DNA from: Thereva unica
Taxonomy: Eukaryota; Arthropoda; Insecta; Diptera; Therevidae
Length of the DNA stretch: 64,000 bases
Direction: 5' to 3'
Assembly (NCBI GenBank): GCA_949987705.1
Contig: OX465281.1
Coordinates: 98,798,326 to 98,862,325, forward strand
Part shown: positions 41,964 to 55,630 of the stretch, one piece after another
Position numbering within the stretch: position 1 is the first letter of the stretch
Layout of the letters: every line of letters starts with the position of its first letter
Notes under the pieces: generated by a model
What the model was told of the DNA's origin: nothing
What the model saw: only the letters and a program-made list of their open reading frames with translations
Databases searched by the model: none
Made by a program: the position numbers and the translations under genes

Positions 41964-44900
41964 TGTATTCTACTTATCATACCCTTTCATTTGATACCCA
42001 TGTCAAGGTGGCTGTGAAGAAAGTGGTAATCCGCCCTCTTGAGACGGCCGCCATGGATGTAAAGGTATATTTAGTATACTGCATCGCTTATTGTATTCCA
42101 CTTATCATACCCTTTCATTTGATACCCATGTCGAGATGGTTGTGAAGAAAGTGGTAATCCGCCCTCTTGAGATGGCCGCCATGGATCTAAAGGTATATTT
42201 AGTATACTGCATTGCTTATTGTATTCTACTTATCATACCCATTCATTTGATACCCATATCGAGGTGGTTGTGAAGAAAGTGGTAATTCGCCCTCTTGAGA
42301 CGACCGCCATGGATCTTAAGGTATATTTAGTATACTGCATTGGTTATTGAATTCTACTTATCATACCCTTTCTTTTCATACCCATGTCGAGGTGGTTGTG
42401 AAGAAAGTGGTAATCCGCCCTCTTGAGACGGCCGCCATGGATCTAAAGGTATATTTAGTATACTACATTGGTTATTATATTCTACTTATCATACCCTTTC
42501 ATTTGATACCCATGTCAAGGTGGTTGTGAAGAAAGTGGTAATCCGCCCTCTTGAGACGGCCGCCATGGATGTAAAGGTATATTTAGTATACTGCATTGCT
42601 TATTGTATTCCACTTATCATACCCTTTCATTTGATACCCATGTCGAGATGGTTGTGAAGAAAGTGGTAATCCGCCCTCTTGAGATGGCCGCCATGGATCT
42701 AAAGATATATTTAGTATACTACATTGCCTATTGTATTCTACTTATCATACCCTTTCATTTGATACCCATATCGAGGTGGTTGTGAAGAAAGTGGTAATCC
42801 GCCCTCTTGAGACGGCTGCCATGGATCTAAAGGTATATTTAGTATACTAAATTGCCTATTGTATTCTACCTATCATAACTATCATACCCTTTCATTTGAT
42901 ACCCATGTCGAGATGGTTGTGAAGAAAGTGGTAATCCGCCCTCTTGAGACGGCAGCCATGGATCTAAAGGTATATTTAGTATACTACATTGCCTATTGAA
43001 TTCTACTTTTCATAGCCTTTCATTTGATACCCATGTCTCGGGTGTTGTGAAGAAAGTGGTAATCCGCCCTCTTGAGACGGCTGCCATGGATCTAAAGGTA
43101 TATTTATTATACTAAATTGCCTATTGTATTCTACCTATCATACCCTTTCATTTGATACCCATGTCGAGGTGGTTGTGAAGAAAGTGGTAATCCGCCCTCT
43201 TGAGACGGCCACCATGGATTTTTATATATATAGATAAAGAGGTGTCTAATGCTAAATTACAATTTTCAAAGGGGTCTTCGCCAGTGACACAATATTTCAA
43301 TTTATTTTTTAAATTTTGGTTGCTACAAATTAAACTGAAAAACGAAATGTGCGCCTACAGCGCCACCAGTGGGGAATTTTTTCAGTTTTTTTTCCTAAAC
43401 CTTCACATAGCAATTACGAAAAAAACCTACAAATAAAGTACACAATTTGGTCCAGCCGTTTTCAAGTTTTAAGCATCCGAACACAAATCACGTTCCATTT
43501 TTATATATAGACTAGCAACGTGCGTTGCAATGCCTTTCAATAAAATAAGATTATGGGGACACAGTCTGCGATAGGAAAAAGCTATAGTGAAAAAAGAACA
43601 AATCTGGGAAAATTGATTTTGGGAGATGACCGCAATGGACCAAATGATATATTGAGTATACTATATTGCCTATGGTGTTCTACTTATTATACTCTCTCAT
43701 TTGATACCCATCTCGAAGGGGTTGTGAAGAAAATGGTAATCCGCCCTCTTGAGATGACCGCCATGTACCAAACGATATATTGAGTATACTATATTGCTTA
43801 TTGTGTTCTACTTATCATATTCTTTCATTTGATACCCATGTCGTAGGGGTTGTGAAGAAAATGGTAATCCGCCTTCTCGAGATGGCCGCTATGGACCAAA
43901 CGATATATTGAGTATACTATATTGCTTATATTGTTCTACTTATCATACTCTTTCATTTGATACCCATCTAGAAGGGGTTGTGAAGAAAATGGTAAACCGC
44001 CCTCTTGAGATAGCCGCCATGAATCTAAAGACATAGTCTATGGCATTCTTCTTATAATGCCCTTTCATTTGATACCAATGTCGAGGGGGTAGTGAAGAAA
44101 ATGATCATCCTCCCTCTTGAGATGACCGCCATGGACCAAACGATATATTGAGTATACTATATTGCTTATGGTGTTCTACTTATCATACCCTTTCATTTGA
44201 AATCCATATCGAGGGGTGTGAAGATAATGGTAATCCAACCTCTGGAGATGGCCGCTATGGACCAAACGATATATTGAGTATACTATATTGCTTATGGTGT
44301 TCTACTTTTCATAGCCTTTCATTTGATACCCATGTCTCGGGTGTTGTGAAGAAAATGGTAATCCGCCCTCTTGAGATAGCCGTCATGAATCTAAAGACAT
44401 AGTCTATGGCATTCTTCTTATAATGCCCTTTCATTTGATACCAATGTCGAGGGGGTAGTGAAGAAAATGATCATCCTCTCTCTTGAGATGACCGCCATGG
44501 ACCAAATGATATATTGAGTATACTATATTGCCTATGGTGTTCTACTTATCATATTCTTTCATTTGATACCCATGTCGAAGGGGTTGTGAAGAAAATATTA
44601 ATCCGCCCTCTTGAGAGGACCGCTATGGACCAAACGATATATTGAGTATGCTATATTGCATATGGTGTTCTACTTATCATACTCTCTCATTTGATACCCA
44701 TCTCGAAGGGGTTGTGAAGAAAATGGTAATCCGCCCGGTTGAGATGATCGCCATGGACCAAACGATATATTGAGTATACTATATTGCCTATGGTGTTCTA
44801 CTTATCATACTCTTTCATTTGATATCCATGTCGAAGGTGTTGTGAAGAAAATGGTAATCCACATTCTTGAGGTGGCCGCTATGGACATTTTCTCTCTTGA

Positions 44901-47900
44901 GATGACTGCCTGGACCAAACGATATATTGAGTATACTATATTGCTTTTGGCGTTCTACTTACCATACCCTTTCATTTGATATCCATGTCGAGGTGTTGTA
45001 AAGAAAATGGTAATCCGCCCTCTTGAGATGGCTGCTATGGACCAAACGCCTGCTTTTCTGTTTAAATTTTTTTGCTATAAACCTCACGGAGCCCGAGACC
45101 TTTCCAACGAATGCAAAACCGTGGAAATCGGATCGTGCGTTCTGGAATTATAGCGTCAGAAAGGAAAACCCGACTTATTTTTATATTATAGATTTCCCGC
45201 GAGGGGGTGGCCAATAGGGGCGGAAGGGGGTGGCTTTTCAAATTTTACAGCGACCCCGAAAACCTATGAATTGACATGCATCTTGATTATGTTGAATAAT
45301 ATACGCTACTAGCAAAAACCCGCGTGCGTTGCAACGCCTTTCAATAAAATAAGATTATGGGGACACAGTCTGCGATAGGAAAAAGCTATAGTGAAAAAAG
45401 AACAAATCTGGGAAAATTGATTTTGGGAGATGACCGCCATGGACCAAATGATATATTGAGTATACTATATTGCCTATGGTGTTCTACTTATTATACTCTC
45501 TCATTTGATACCCATCTCGAAGGGGTTGTGAAGAAAATGGTAATCCGCCCTCTTGAGATGACCGCCATGTACCAAACGATATATTGAGTATACTATATTG
45601 CTTATGGTGTTCTACTTATCATACTCTTTCATTTGATACCCATGTCGTAGGGGTTGTGAAGAAAATGGTAATCCGCCTTCTCGAGATGGCCGCTATGGAC
45701 CAAACGATATATTGAGTATACTATATTGCTTATATTGTTCTACTTGTCATACTCTTTCATTTGATACCCACCTAGAAGGGGTTGTGAAGAAAATGGTAAA
45801 CCGCCCTCTTGAGATAGCCGCCATGAATCTAAAGACATAGTCTATGGCATTCTTCTTATAATACCCTTTCATTTGATACCAATGTCGAGGGGGTAGTGAA
45901 GAAAATGATCATCCTCCCTCTTGAGATGACCGCCATGGACCAAACGATATATTGAGTATACTATATTGCTTATGGTGTTCTACTTATTATACTCTCTCAT
46001 TTGAAATCCATATCGAGGGGTGTGAAGATAATGGTAATCCAACCTCTGGAGATGGCCGCTATGGACCAAACGATATATTGAGTATACTATATTGCTTATG
46101 GTGTTCTACTTATCATACTCTTTCATTTGATACCCATGTCGTAGGGGTTGTGAAGAAAATGGTAATCCGCCTTCTCGAGATGGCCGCTATGGACCAAACG
46201 ATATATTGAGTATACTATATTGCTTATATTGTTCTACTTATCATACTCTTTCATTTGATACCCATCTAGAAGGGGTTGTGAAGAAAATGGTAAACCGCCC
46301 TCTTGAGATAGCCGCCATGAATCTAAAGACATAGTCTATGGCATTCTTCTTATAATGCCTTTTCATTTGATACCAATGTCGAGGGGGTAGTGAAGAAAAT
46401 GATCATCCTCCCTCTTGAGATGACCGCCATGGACCAAACGATATATTGAGTATACTATATTGCTTATGGTGTTCTACTTATCATACCCTTTCATTTGAAA
46501 TCCATATCGAGGGGTGTGAAGATAATGGTAATCCAACCTCTGGAGATGGCCGCTATGGACCAAACGATATATTGAGTATACTATATTGCTTATGGTGTTC
46601 TACTTATCATACTCTTTCATTTGATACCCATGTCGTAGGGGTTGTGAAGAAAATGGTAATCCGCCTTCTCGAGATGGCCGCTATGGACCAAACGATATAT
46701 TGAGTATACTATATTGCTTATATTGTTCTACTTATCATACTCTTTCATTTGATACCCATCTAGAAGGGGTTGTGAAGAAAATGGTAATCCGCCTTCTCGA
46801 GATGGCCGCTATGGACCAAACGATATATTGAGTATACTATATTGCTTATATTGTTCTACTTATCATACTCTTTCATTTGATACCCACCTAGAAGGGGTTG
46901 TGAAGAAAATGGTAAACCGCCCTCTTGAGATAGCCGCCATGAATCTAAAGACATAGTCTATGGCATTCTTCTTATAATACCCTTTCATTTGATACCAATG
47001 TCGAGGGGGTAGTGAACAAAATGATCATCCTCCCTCTCGAGATGGCCGCTATGGACCAAACGATATATTGAGTATACTATATTGCTTATATTGTTCTACT
47101 TATCATACTCTTTCATTTGATACCCATCTAGAAGGGGTTGTGAAGAAAATGGTAAACCGCCCTCTTGAGATAGCCGCCATGAATCTAAAGACATAGTCTA
47201 TGGCATTCTTCTTATAATGCCCTTTCATTTGATACCAATGTCGAGGGGGCAGTGAAGAAAATGATCATCCTCCCTCTCGAGATGACCGCCATGGACCAAA
47301 CGATATATTGAGTATACTATATTGCTTATGGTGTTCTACTTATCATACCCTTTCATTTGAAATCCATATCGAGGGGTGTGAAGATAATGGTAATCCAACC
47401 TCTGGAGATGGCCGCTATGGACCAAACGATATATTGAGTATACTATATTGCTTATGGTGTTCTACTTATCATACTCTTTCATTTGATACCCATGTCGTAG
47501 GGGTTGTGAAGAAAATGGTAATCCGCCTTCTCGAGATGGCCGCTATGGACCAAACGATATATTGAGTATACTATATTGCTTATATTGTTCTACTTATCAT
47601 ACTCTTTCATTTGATACCCACCTAGAAGGGGTTGTGAAGAAAATGGTAAACCCCCCTTTTGAGATAGCCGCCATGAATCTAAATACATAGTCTATGGCAT
47701 TCTTCTTATAATACCCTTTCATTTGATACCAATGTCGAGGGGGTAGTGAAGAAAATGATCATCCTCCCTCTTGAGATGACCGCCATGGACCAAACGATAT
47801 ATTGAGTATACTATATTGCTTATGGTGTTCTACTTATTATACTCTCTCATTTGATACCCATCTCGAAGGGGTTGTGAAGAAAATGGTAATCCGCCCTCTT

Positions 47901-50644
47901 GAGATGACCGCCATGTACCAAACGATATATTGAGTATACTATATTGCTTATGGTGTTCTACTTATCATACTCTTTCATTTGATACCCATGTCGTAGGGGT
48001 TGTGAAGAAAATGGTAATCCGCCTTCTCGAGATGGCCGCTATGGACCAAACGATATATTGAGTATACTATATTGCTTATATTGTTCTACTTATCATACTC
48101 TTTCATTTGATACCCATCTAGAAGGGGTTGTGAAGAAAATGGTAAACCGCCCTCTTGAGATAGCCGCCATGAATCTAAAGACATAGTCTATGGCATTCTT
48201 CTTATAATGCCCTTTCATTTGATACCAATGTCGAGGGGGTAGTGAAGAAAATGATCATCCTCCCTCTTGAGATGACCGCCATGGACCAAACGATATATTG
48301 AGTATACTATATTGCTTATGGTGTTCTACTTATCATACCCTTTCATTTGAAATCCATATCGAGGGGTGTGAAGATAATGGTAATCCAACCTCTGGAGATG
48401 GCCGCTATGGACCAAACGATATATTGAGTATACTATATTGCTTATGGTGTTCTACTTATCATACTCTTTCATTTGATACCCATGTCTCGGGTGTTGTGAA
48501 GAAAATGGTAATCCGCCTAAATCTAAAGACATAGTCTATGGCATTTTTCTTATAATGCCCTTTCATTTGATACCAATGTCGAGGGGGTAGTGAAGAAAAT
48601 CATCATCCTCCCTCTTGAGATGACCGCCATGGACCAAATGATATATTGAGTATACTATATTGCCTATGGTGTTCTACTTATCATACTCTTTCATTTGATA
48701 CCAATGTCGAGAGGGTAGTGAAGAAAATGATCATCCTCCCTCTTAAGATGATCGCCATGGACCAAACGATATATTGAGTATACTATATTGCTTATGGTGT
48801 TCTACATATTATACTCTCTCATTTGATACCCATCTCGAAGGGGTTGTGAAGAAAATGGTAATCCGCCCTCTTGAGATGACCGCCATGTACCAAACGATAT
48901 ATTGAGTATACTATATTGCTTATGGTGTTCTACTTATCATACTCTTTCATTTGATACCCATGTCGTAGGGGTAGTGAAGAAAATGGTAATCCGCCTTCTC
49001 GAGATGGTCGCTATGGACCAAACAATATATTGAGTATACTATATTGCTTATATTGTTCTACTTATCATACTCTTTCATTTGATACCCATCTAGAAGGGGT
49101 TATGAAGAAAATGGTAAACCGCCCTCTTGAGATAGCCGCCATGAATCTAAAGACATAGTCTATGGCATTCTTCTTATAATGCCCTTTCATTTGATACCAA
49201 TGTCGAGGGGGTAGTGAAGAAAATGATCATCCTCCCTCTTGAGATGACCGCCATGGACCAAACGATATATTGAGTATACTATATTGCTTATGGTGTTCTA
49301 CTTATCATACCCTTTCATTTGAAATCCATATCGAGGGGTGTGAAGATAATGGTAATCCAACCTCTGGAGATGGCCGCTATGGACCAAACGATATATTGAG
49401 TATACTGTATTGCTTATGGTGTTCTACTTTTCATAGCCTTTCATTTGATAACCATGTCTCGGGTGTTGTGAAGAAAATGGTAATCCGCCCTCTTAAGATA
49501 GCCGCCATGAATCTAAAGACATAGTCTATGGCATTCTTCTTATAATGCCCTTTCATTTGATACCATTGTCAAGGGGGTAGTGAAGAAAATGATCATCCTC
49601 CCTCTTGAGATGACCGCCATGGACCAAATGATATATTGAGTATACTATATTGCATATGGTGTTCTACTTATCATACTCTCTCATTTGATACCCATCTCGA
49701 AGGGGTTGTGAAGAAAATGGTAATCCGCATTCTTGAGGTGGCCGCTATGGACCAAGCGACATATTGAGTATACTATATTGCTTATATTGTTCTACTTATC
49801 ATACTCTTTCATTGAATACCCATTTCGAAGGGGTTGTGAAGAAAATGGTCATTTTCTCTCTTGAGATGACTGCCTGGACCAAACGATATATTGAGTATAC
49901 TATATTGCTTTTGGTGTTCTACTTACCATACCCTTTCATTTGATATCCATGTCGAGGGGTTGTAAAGAAAATGGTAATCCGCCCTCTTGAGATGGCTGCT
50001 ATGGACCAAACGCCTGCTTTTCTGTTTAAATTTTTTTGCTATAAACCTCACGGAGCCCGAGACCTTTCCAACGAATGCAAAACCGTGGAAATCGGATCGT
50101 GCGTTCTGGAATTATAGCGTCAGAAAGGAAAACCCGACTTATTTTTATATTATAGATTTCACGCGAGGGGTGGTCAAAAGGGTGGAAGGGGGTGGCTTTT
50201 CTAATTTTTAATATCAAATTCGTAATCAGCGACCCCGAAAACCCCCGAGTAAGAAATTTTGAATCTGATTTATTGACTTTTGGCCAGCTTTTTAGGAATC
50301 GGCCGCACTGTGCGCCTACTTAATTTGCTACTGATGTACATGTATTGGTTAGGAAAAATTTTGGTTAGGAAAAAATGCCGGTTAGGAAAACGATTTTTTC
50401 ACACTCTGAAAATGATAAAACCGTATAACTCAATCAATTATGTTGGTTTTTTTTTAGGAAAAATTTTATTAGTTAGAACATTCATTTCTACGATTTTTAA
50501 GCAATTTACTTTGGAAAAAATAGCATGTTTATTATTTTTTATAAAATTTTCAAATTTTAGTGATGTCGATATTTGAGTTGCTAGGAGTAAGTAAGTAGTT
50601 CGGTAAATAACAATCGCCGTCGTCGTTCTACCGAACGACTTGAT
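41963..50644. repeat. right arm of ~19.2-kb palindrome (Y of the outer copy)
   Basis: Mirror of 31434-40115. In order: type 1 satellite (41964-43234), 277-bp block (43235-43511), Helitron-like end and type 2 array (43512-45043), partial tail block and end (45044-45423), main type 2 array (45423-50008), tail body (50008-50643) ending CGACTTG. No gene was recognised. Confidence 0.92.
45423..50008. repeat. type 2 satellite array (right arm)
   Basis: Mirror of 32070-36655, with the same unit order and higher-order pattern. Short open frames of 60-85 codons recur only because the units repeat. Confidence 0.92.
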
Positions 50645-51064
50645 TTAAATTTGTTTTTCCCGAACATTAGCAAATAAACACTTGCTTCGTACTTCGTTCG
50701 CTACACTAAAGCGGGTGTTCGAATTCGTATTGGGCGTGATGAAGCGCCGCTTATGAATTGGGAAGAGATTGACCTCATTTGGAAACTCCAAAGCTTTCCG
50801 GAGATTTAATTGTCAGAATTGATCAAAAAGAATAAAAACCGCAATTTCATGAAACTTTACCACCCGTAGAAAACAATTCCCCGTCGAAAAGTGCTAATCC
50901 AAGGTTTGAAAAATTCGTGATGTTTGTAAAGGGTAACGAAATTTTTGCACGATTTTTAAAGAGTGTTGAATTTTGACAAGTGATGCCTTTTTGGAAAGCT
51001 ATCGCTGTGCAGAATCCATAAAATATCACTTAGAACGGGTCTCATTCCATGGAGTTTATTAGAT
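50645..51064. other. single-copy spacer between composite elements
   Basis: About 420 bp unlike the surrounding satellites. No gene or repeat recognised. Its right end carries TATTAG at 51057-51062, which recurs at 62083-62088. Confidence 0.55.
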
Positions 51065-52235
51065 AAAACCCAAAAACAAAAATTGTAAAGGGTTCGGCGA
51101 TTGTTTGCCGAAAAAATGAAAACTGGAAACACTGAACTGAAAAAACCAAAAATTTAAAGTAATGAACTTTATTGAATTCCATTTATTTAATATTAAAAAT
51201 GAAAAATGTTAAACGAATATCTTAAATATAATGTCTTGCAAAGAACTAATATGAGAGCACGGCAATTGGAAATTTGTTAAATATCTAATCTAAAAAAGGA
51301 TTGATATAAGAACACGGCGATCTGAAATTCGTAAGATGTCTCATCTAAACGAATACTGATAAAAAATCCCATCTGAAAAATCATTGATATGAAAACATAG
51401 CGACCTACAATTCGTTGAATATGCAATCTAATAAAGAACTGATATAAGAACACGGTGATTTTAAATTCGTTAAATACATTATTAAACACTTTACTTCTCT
51501 AGCAGCACGAATCAACATGGTTGTGAGCATAACCAATAAAATCGCTGGGTATGCATATGTGGTGGGTGGTAAAAAGTTTGATATTATAATAAAGTTGTAT
51601 GACAAAGCCATTACTTAAGCGATAAGAAATTTTATTTGCTAATTTGTGTTAAAGAAACAAATTATTCACATCATTTATTAACACATTTTCTATGGCTACG
51701 TCTCTACACTTTCCGTGCAATAGTCACGTAACCCACCACATATGCATACCCAGCGATTTTATTGGTTATGCTCACAACCATGTTGATTCGTGCTGCTAGA
51801 GAAGTAAAGTGTTTAATAATGTATTTAACGAATTTAAAATCACCGTGTTCTTATATCAGTTCTTTATTAGATTGCATATTCAACGAATTGTAGGTCGCTA
51901 TGTTTTCATATCAATGATTTTTCAGATGGGATTTTTTATCAGTATTCGTTTAGATGAGACATCTTACGAATTTCAGATCGCCGTGTTCTTATATCAATCC
52001 TTTTTTAGATTAGATATTTAACAAATTTCCAATTGCCGTGCTCTCATATTAGTTCTTTGCAAGACATTATATTTAAGATATTCGTTTAACATTTTTCATT
52101 TTTAATATTAAATAAATGGAATTCAATAAAGTTCATTACTTTAAATTTTTGGTTTTTTCAGTTCAGTGTTTCCAGTTTTCATTTTTTCGGCAAACAATCG
52201 CCGAACCCTTTACAATTTTTGTTTTTGGGTTTTAT
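51063..52235. repeat. 1.17-kb foldback head, copy C
   Basis: Arms as in copy A, but the loop is inverted: it begins GGTAAAAAGTTTG after the left arm, where copy A begins TTACGTGAC, although the outer flanks have the same orientation. Confidence 0.93.
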
Positions 52236-52474
52236 ATCATTAGGTTTTTGGTTTCGAGATACGTCATTAAGAAAAAATTGTTTTTTCATAGCTAGGACAG
52301 AAAAGCTGTTGGTAGCAAACAAATGTCCCCACACTTTTCTGCCCGCTCAATGAAAAATATCGTTCTGCACTTAGGGGAAAAGCGTTTTAACTTAATTTAA
52401 TATACAGTAGCAGAGTTTGAAAAAGTGAATTGGTGTGCCTTTATTGCGGGGGATCCATTTTTTCTTTTGAGCCC

Positions 52475-53142
52475 TCTTCAGACGGCCGCCATGGATCTAA
52501 AGGTATATTTAGTATACTACATTGGTTATTATATTCTACTTATCATACCCTTTCATTTGATACCCATGTCAAGGTGGTTGTGAAGAAAGTGGTAATCCGC
52601 CCTCTTGAGACGGCCGCCATGGATCTAAAGGTATATTTAGTATACTACATTGGTTATTGTATTCTACTTATCATACCCTTTCATTTGATACCCATGTCAA
52701 GGTGGTTGTGAAGAAAGTGGTAATCCGCCCTCTTGAGACCGCCGCCATGGATGTAAAGGTATATTTAGTATACTGCATTGCTTATTGTATTCCACTTATC
52801 ATACCCTTTCATTTGATACCCATGTCGAGGTGGTTGTGAAGAAAGTGGTAATCCGCCCTCTTGAGACGGCCGCCATGGATCTAAAGGTATATTTAGTATA
52901 CTACATTGGTTATTGTATTCTACTTATCATACCCTTTCATTTGATACCCATGTCAAGGTGGCTGTGAAGAAAGTGGTAATCCGCCCTCTTGAGACAGCCG
53001 CCATGGATGTAAAGGTATATTTAGTATACTGCATCGCTTATTGTATTCCACTTATCATACCCTTTCATTTGATACCCATGTCGAGATGGTTGTGAAGAAA
53101 GTGGTAATCCGCCCTCTTGAGATGGCCGCCATGGATCTAAAG
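52475..53142. repeat. type 1 satellite array (third copy, before hAT)
   Basis: 128-bp units as elsewhere. The array is cut at ATCTAAAG by the hAT insertion and resumes at 56435. Confidence 0.93.
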
Positions 53143-53698
53143 TAGGGTTCATGATTTCTCGAGCTTTTCAATTTCTCGGGTCTCGAGAATTCTCGAGGCT
53201 AATTTCTCGGTGCTTCTCGGGTTGTCGAGAAATTTACATTTACGTACGTTTTCTCATATTATTTGGTTCCAATAATGTCAACAAATTCAGTGGTTTTCCT
53301 CTCAAATAAAAGTATCAAATTAATTATAAAACTTTTATTGATTATATTCAAAAACATTAATCTTATGAATAAGCTAATTAACTTTTTTTAAAAAATATAG
53401 AAATAATATTATTCAGACTCATAACTATAATGACAGCACCATTTTTGGCTGGTTATTTAGAAAAAAAAATCAACTTAAAACTTGTAAACAAAAATAGCTT
53501 CTATAAAACAAAAAAAAATAAATTAAAGAAAACGTTAATATCTTAAATTCAGGTAGAAAATAAATGTTATAATTAAATTACAATCACAGCACCATTTATG
53601 GCATGTTAATTAGAATAAGAACAAATGAAAACTTTGCAAGATCAATGGAACATCTCATGCTGAGGAGCTGAACATACAGCCTGGCAGATACATAACAA

Positions 53699-55630
53699 TT
53701 AGGTCAGCTTACTCTGTCTGATGAAATATGCCTTTAGAAAAACTAAAGCATTTATAGCTTTATCAGACAGCCGGTTTCTTATTTTATTCACTATATTTCC
53801 TGAAATTGAAAACACTCTTTCATTTTCAGTTGAAGTAGGCTTAACTGAAAGCAATGCTTTGTACATCGATTCTAAATTTGGTGACCTCTTCCCAGTCTGT
53901 TCAAAAAGGAAGAACTCTTTTTTTACTATAGATTTTGACAGTGCCACTGCACTTGCCTCCTCATTTGTTGAAATCCCTTTAATTGCTTTTTGTAATTGAA
54001 TTTCGAAGCTTTCGGGTTCAGGTTCTGATGGGCTTACTTCTTCTACCACTCCCGACTCATTTTCGGTCAAAGTTGTGGTGGCAGGGTATAAACGATTATA
54101 TTCTTTTTCAGCGTATCCGATCAAAAATGTCTTATTATTATCAATGAAGTAGTTACTTTTATTGTGCATGAAATTGTCAGGGCTATTCAAGTATTTTATC
54201 AGCGATATTAGAGACGTATTACGGCGCTCTGATATTTTCAACTTAAGTGAATCTACTAATTTGAGGGCCAACGGATCATTGATACTTTCTAATTTTTTTA
54301 GTAATACATCTATTATAGCCTCTGCAGTCAACAAATTGGCATCTTGCCTACTCAACGCCTCTACTGCAAGTTTTGTTGGTGTTAATATCATCTGCAGTTT
54401 TTGTAGCAAAGTAATATTATCTTCATTCCATTTTTGTGAGCTATCTAAATCTATCAATGCCTTTTTGATTGCATTTTTTAATTTCAAGAACCGTTCAATC
54501 ATTGTCAGCATTGAATTCCATCTAGTTCTCACATCGAGTAACAAAACTAGTTCTACTCCGAATTCGGCTACTACATGTTTCTGCAGTGTGATTGATTTTA
54601 GAGGACTCTTTCTGAAAAATCTTATAATCGATCGGGTCTCAGTCATTACATTGTTTATGTCATCAATTATTTGCGGTCTAGGTTCTTCATTAGATATATA
54701 AGATTCATCATCGTTATCAGTGCTGCTGGTTTCATCGGAACTGCTGTGTTCATCGGAGCTGCTGTGTTCGTCATCGTTATGCAAGGCATTGCTAGCAGCT
54801 GTAACTTCTGACCGTTTTTTGCAAAATGTGTCAAGAATAGCTAAATGGATGGCATGATTTACACATAGAACCATTTCACAGGGGCTTTCTCTGCCAAATT
54901 TTTTCATTACGTTTGGCCCATCGCTTGTTACGGCAACAACATCACTCTCAAATTTCACTCCAAAATGTTTCAAGCGTTCCTCCACTATTTGTCTTACTTC
55001 AACGGCCCCACATTTACCGGGTATATAGATTAACCCCAAATTATAATGTGTTGTTTCTGTAGTATGACAAATAACACTAAAGTACCGTTTGTTACGTATG
55101 CTTGTCCACTCGTCAATACTGACACTTAGCCGGTTACCTGAAGAACAAATATCTGAAAGTTCTTTTATCATTTCTTTTTCCTTATCCTCATAGTATTTTA
55201 GTATTAGATTCATAACATCATTAACACACATGGGCAGTTTATATCCTTTAGCAGAAAGTGAATCACGAATGAATTCACTTTTTGTGATTCCATTTATGGT
55301 GAAGCCGTCTTTTGCAGCCAGCCTCGCCAATATTTCACCCAATGATTGTTTCGGTGGAGTTTTGAAGTTTAGTTTCTGTTGCTGCATACTTTCATACCCA
55401 GGCCTGCTTTTTTTCGGTGCACTCACACCTGAACTTGTAGATGCTTCAGATTCGGATCCTTCTTGGGTCCCGCATTTAGTAATATTAATTTTATGCACAT
55501 GTGCTAAATGTCTCACCAACCCGCTGGTATTTGAACCTTTGCAAGCAATGGTTTTTGGGCACTTTAGACATTGCGCATTTGCAGATTCCTTATTTTTTTT
55601 GAAATATTTCCATACTTTTGATGCTTCCAT
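53699..55630 (-). CDS. hAT transposase with BED zinc finger, intact
   Basis: Nuclear cut-and-paste transposase. The frame is open from 55765; the Met at 55630 is preferred because the BED finger starts right there (KVWKYFKK ... CLKC ... HLAHVH), giving 643 residues. Core motifs: SIDEWTSIRNKRYFSV (first Asp), VAVTSDGPNVMKKFG (second Asp), CVNHAIHLAI (Cys/His of the insertion region) and RTRWNSMLTMIERF (Arg-Trp). The C-terminal dimerisation region reads VKPTSTENERVFSISGNIV, with the Glu of the catalytic triad, and KIRNRLSDKAINALVFLKAY. An acidic Ser/Asp-rich low-complexity stretch (HSSSDEHSSSDETSS) lies mid-protein. No stop or frameshift is seen. With intact ends and a perfect duplication, it could be autonomous. 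Confidence 0.95.
   Translation of the reverse strand: MEASKVWKYFKKNKESANAQCLKCPKTIACKGSNTSGLVRHLAHVHKINITKCGTQEGSESEASTSSGVSAPKKSRPGYESMQQQKLNFKTPPKQSLGEILARLAAKDGFTINGITKSEFIRDSLSAKGYKLPMCVNDVMNLILKYYEDKEKEMIKELSDICSSGNRLSVSIDEWTSIRNKRYFSVICHTTETTHYNLGLIYIPGKCGAVEVRQIVEERLKHFGVKFESDVVAVTSDGPNVMKKFGRESPCEMVLCVNHAIHLAILDTFCKKRSEVTAASNALHNDDEHSSSDEHSSSDETSSTDNDDESYISNEEPRPQIIDDINNVMTETRSIIRFFRKSPLKSITLQKHVVAEFGVELVLLLDVRTRWNSMLTMIERFLKLKNAIKKALIDLDSSQKWNEDNITLLQKLQMILTPTKLAVEALSRQDANLLTAEAIIDVLLKKLESINDPLALKLVDSLKLKISERRNTSLISLIKYLNSPDNFMHNKSNYFIDNNKTFLIGYAEKEYNRLYPATTTLTENESGVVEEVSPSEPEPESFEIQLQKAIKGISTNEEASAVALSKSIVKKEFFLFEQTGKRSPNLESMYKALLSVKPTSTENERVFSISGNIVNKIRNRLSDKAINALVFLKAYFIRQSKLT

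Noticed and set aside
31436..50643. A giant DNA virus or Polinton/Maverick reading of the palindrome
   Set aside because: No polymerase, integrase, protease or capsid-like frame is present; inverted repeats alone do not support it.
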